DNA of 6,504 nt from Flavobacteriales bacterium. GTDB taxonomy: Bacteria > Bacteroidota > Bacteroidia > Flavobacteriales_D > SKUL01. The notes below the pieces were generated by a model that saw only the letters and a program-made list of their open reading frames with translations, was not told the DNA's origin and made no database searches. This document shows positions 6,401 to 6,504 of this stretch, piece after piece. Numbering within the stretch: the stretch's first letter is position 1; every line of letters starts with the position of its first letter. A program made the position numbers and the translations under genes. The stretch spans positions 1-6,504 of the forward strand of contig SKUL01000049.1 of assembly GCA_007129985.1 (NCBI GenBank), read 5' to 3'.

Positions 6401-6504
6401 GAACACCACCGAAAGTACCAAAGCCCTGGCTGTATTTGAGTGCGAGAACACGCCATTGTGTAGCTCCTATCTGCCCGACACCGGTTACAATAACATCACC
6501 GCCG
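3249..6504 (-). CDS. Large secreted SBBP beta-propeller protein with DUF7948-like domain and T9SS sorting domain, 5'-truncated
   Basis: This gene enters from the right edge. The GTG at 6378-6380 is not its start: the 41 upstream codons are open and continue the propeller pattern (GDVIVTG, VLALKYS). About 1,084 residues are visible. Numbering from that GTG, the domains are: residues 1 to about 195, a propeller with repeats such as SGNIYLVGST and NGDVYVCGST and Trp45, Trp97 and Trp149 exactly 52 apart; about 210-440, a region with NKGQ, RVDMKPKNP, SYFLSH, DIDMSI and EGADS, resembling the domain annotated as DUF7948 beside SBBP repeats (from memory); 451 to about 948, seven W-S-T-Y-Y-G-G ... G-x-T SBBP-type repeats; about 963-1043, a type A sorting domain (YPNPNSGQF ... 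SGVYILCVE ... KFVKL). It is probably a cell-surface or released protein exported by T9SS; the signal peptide should lie outside the window. No enzyme motif is seen. It is followed 3 bases later by the YCF48-like gene. The first propeller is GC-rich and the rest AT-rich. Confidence 0.9.
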   Translation of the reverse strand, partial: GGDVIVTGVGQIGATQWRVLALKYSQGFGTFGGVQSSGGSTVAFEEVRDMVIDDSGNIYLVGSTLSLTNGMDVMLIKLDDELNIEWTQTWDGSGQADHGYGVRVAPNGDVYVCGSTRTSAQGDDAVLLKYNASGSLVWSQTYNGSHNGDDTAESMEWHPDGYLYLTGSSYVVSNSDYLTLKYDTTGALLWEITYNSPYNKNDRATNMAIDDDGDIIVSGQCEINDSTTTYYTVKYVERDIINPYSTLTSISSKYLKPNKGQLTTTDHSAAFDVLFINDCDYPRSYVLSDRISYVFRNSDESVYQFLLDGYSDTTISINAIDTLVRVDMKPKNPIESRKIVPFNQKRYYESYFLSHFDDRRIHSYEQVLVLGLWRDIDMSITNEEAGMGYSLICKPQFKPEDIAWSYEGADSIEIVTPHSIIVHTQTGKFGYEADYAREVLTNGTYNQLSWKPEFSMSGNYVVLGLGSYDILKPLILSLSKSGSSVASSSSNGNLEWSTYYGGSDSERFNVVATDAMGNAFVGGETQSDNFPVTPGVVQFEYELNMDACIVKFNHETLNNEWATFYGGTGVDRINGLAITSDDEIIMCGFTNSSDFPVENELQPYVGSSGFVGKLNSAGAIREWATPFGPFSFNTFTSVAVDNENNIYCVGYWIGQINGLNIQIYPQADTDSYANKAGNILKLSSSGNPLWSTTFGHRAYCRITDIAIDQNNNKYITGATRFEPENPEHTEPTLGINPNFVSNAQSDFGDGFIAKFGDDDNLVWSSWYCGSDLDQGESIAVNNDGSKICIVGATTSASGLPLLNALPNNSSYGGDDGQTPIGSTDHHGDGFIAEFSENGTFLFGSYLGGSNNDACLSVAYDWADQIYITGYTLSTNVQWLTNTSGGISGLFSQSSNQGLADGFIVALNPSRSLIWGSFFGGTSFDYGYGLATTFTDKLFLAGRTFSSGTNQTSPFPLFDPMGGAYFTDLLNLSGDGIGEKSDAFVSRFSLSPLTAVVSVEELDDSASLLIYPNPNSGQFYVDTESFSSSGPILVSIYSYDGRHISQFQLPENSRTQINTPNLPSGVYILCVEYEGRVLSSKFVKL
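3537..5030 (-). repeat. Second propeller: seven SBBP-type repeats
   Basis: Seven units begin with W/F-x-x-x-x-x-G at residues 455, 520, 582, 649, 722, 801 and 873 (numbered from the internal GTG at 6380). Examples are EWSTYYGGSDSER, EWATFYGGTGVDR and IWGSFFGGTSFDY. Each is followed by an A-x-D/N ... G-x-T/Y strand, and the first, second and fifth also carry the -SxxFP/-GLP tail typical of SBBP (PF06739). Spacing is 62-79 residues. Seven copies fit one closed seven-bladed propeller. Confidence 0.85.
5061..5753 (-). other. DUF7948-like middle domain
   Basis: About 230 non-repetitive residues lie between the two propellers. Conserved-looking points are NKGQL near the start, SDRISYVF, LVRVDMKP, the YYESYFLSH block, LWRDIDMSI, CKPQFKPEDI, YEGADSIEI and LSWKPEF near the end. 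This order matches the domain that commonly precedes SBBP repeats (ENKGQ ... GaDs). Its function is unknown. The family name is given from memory and a profile search would settle it. Confidence 0.6.
5796..6504 (-). repeat. First propeller of the SBBP protein, 52-residue period (partial)
   Basis: Blades recur with the pattern D-x-x-G-x-x-Y-L-x-G-S ... L-K-Y/L-D ... W-x-x-T-Y-N-G. The conserved Trp residues (codons near 6246, 6090 and 5934) are each exactly 52 residues, or 156 bases, apart. At least four blades are visible and more probably lie beyond the window edge. The DNA of successive units is only loosely similar, so the array is old or under selection. The final blade runs into YTVKYVERD, where the domain ends. 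Confidence 0.85.

Noticed and set aside
3537..6504. Propeller repeats as a CRISPR array or a recent DNA tandem array
   Set aside because: The units are coding, in frame, diverged at the DNA level and conserved only at protein motifs; there are no identical direct repeats with unique spacers.

Overview
The window looks like chromosomal DNA from a member of the Bacteroidota. Two minus-strand proteins end in type A C-terminal sorting domains of the type IX secretion system (T9SS), which is confined to that phylum, and none of the starts visible in the window has a good Shine-Dalgarno sequence. The flanks are fairly GC-rich for the phylum (about 55-60 % in sampled lines), so the order cannot be fixed from this stretch.

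Layout. Positions 1-1834 (plus strand) hold two di-heme cytochrome c peroxidase (CCP/MauG family) genes that overlap by one base. The first has lost its 5' end to the window edge; the second is complete and encodes a probable lipoprotein. A 103-base convergent intergenic region (1835-1937) holds a weak hairpin. Positions 1938-6504 (minus strand) hold two secreted beta-propeller genes read in the order 4 then 3. Gene 4 (3249-6504, running off the right edge) is a very large SBBP-repeat protein: a first propeller with a 52-residue period, a DUF7948-like middle domain, a second seven-repeat propeller and a T9SS sorting domain. Gene 3 (1938-3245) is a YCF48/BNR-type propeller with six Asp-box repeats, a signal peptide and its own T9SS sorting domain.

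How they work together. The two peroxidases probably form one translationally coupled unit for periplasmic or envelope electron transfer or peroxide chemistry. The two propeller genes are spaced like an operon (3 bases apart) and probably encode cell-surface or released proteins exported by Sec and then T9SS. Nothing in the sequence links the two pairs functionally.

Most notable observation. Base composition changes sharply inside both minus-strand genes. The sorting domain of gene 3 and the first propeller of gene 4 match the GC-rich flanks. Everything between them, about 2.2-5.8 kb, is AT-rich (about 30-43 %). Both changes fall at domain boundaries, as if a foreign segment had been recombined into resident secreted-protein genes, leaving two chimeric ORFs. 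A C7 homopolymer lies at the gene 3 junction. I found no RNA gene, CRISPR array, insertion sequence or recognisable new multi-gene system.
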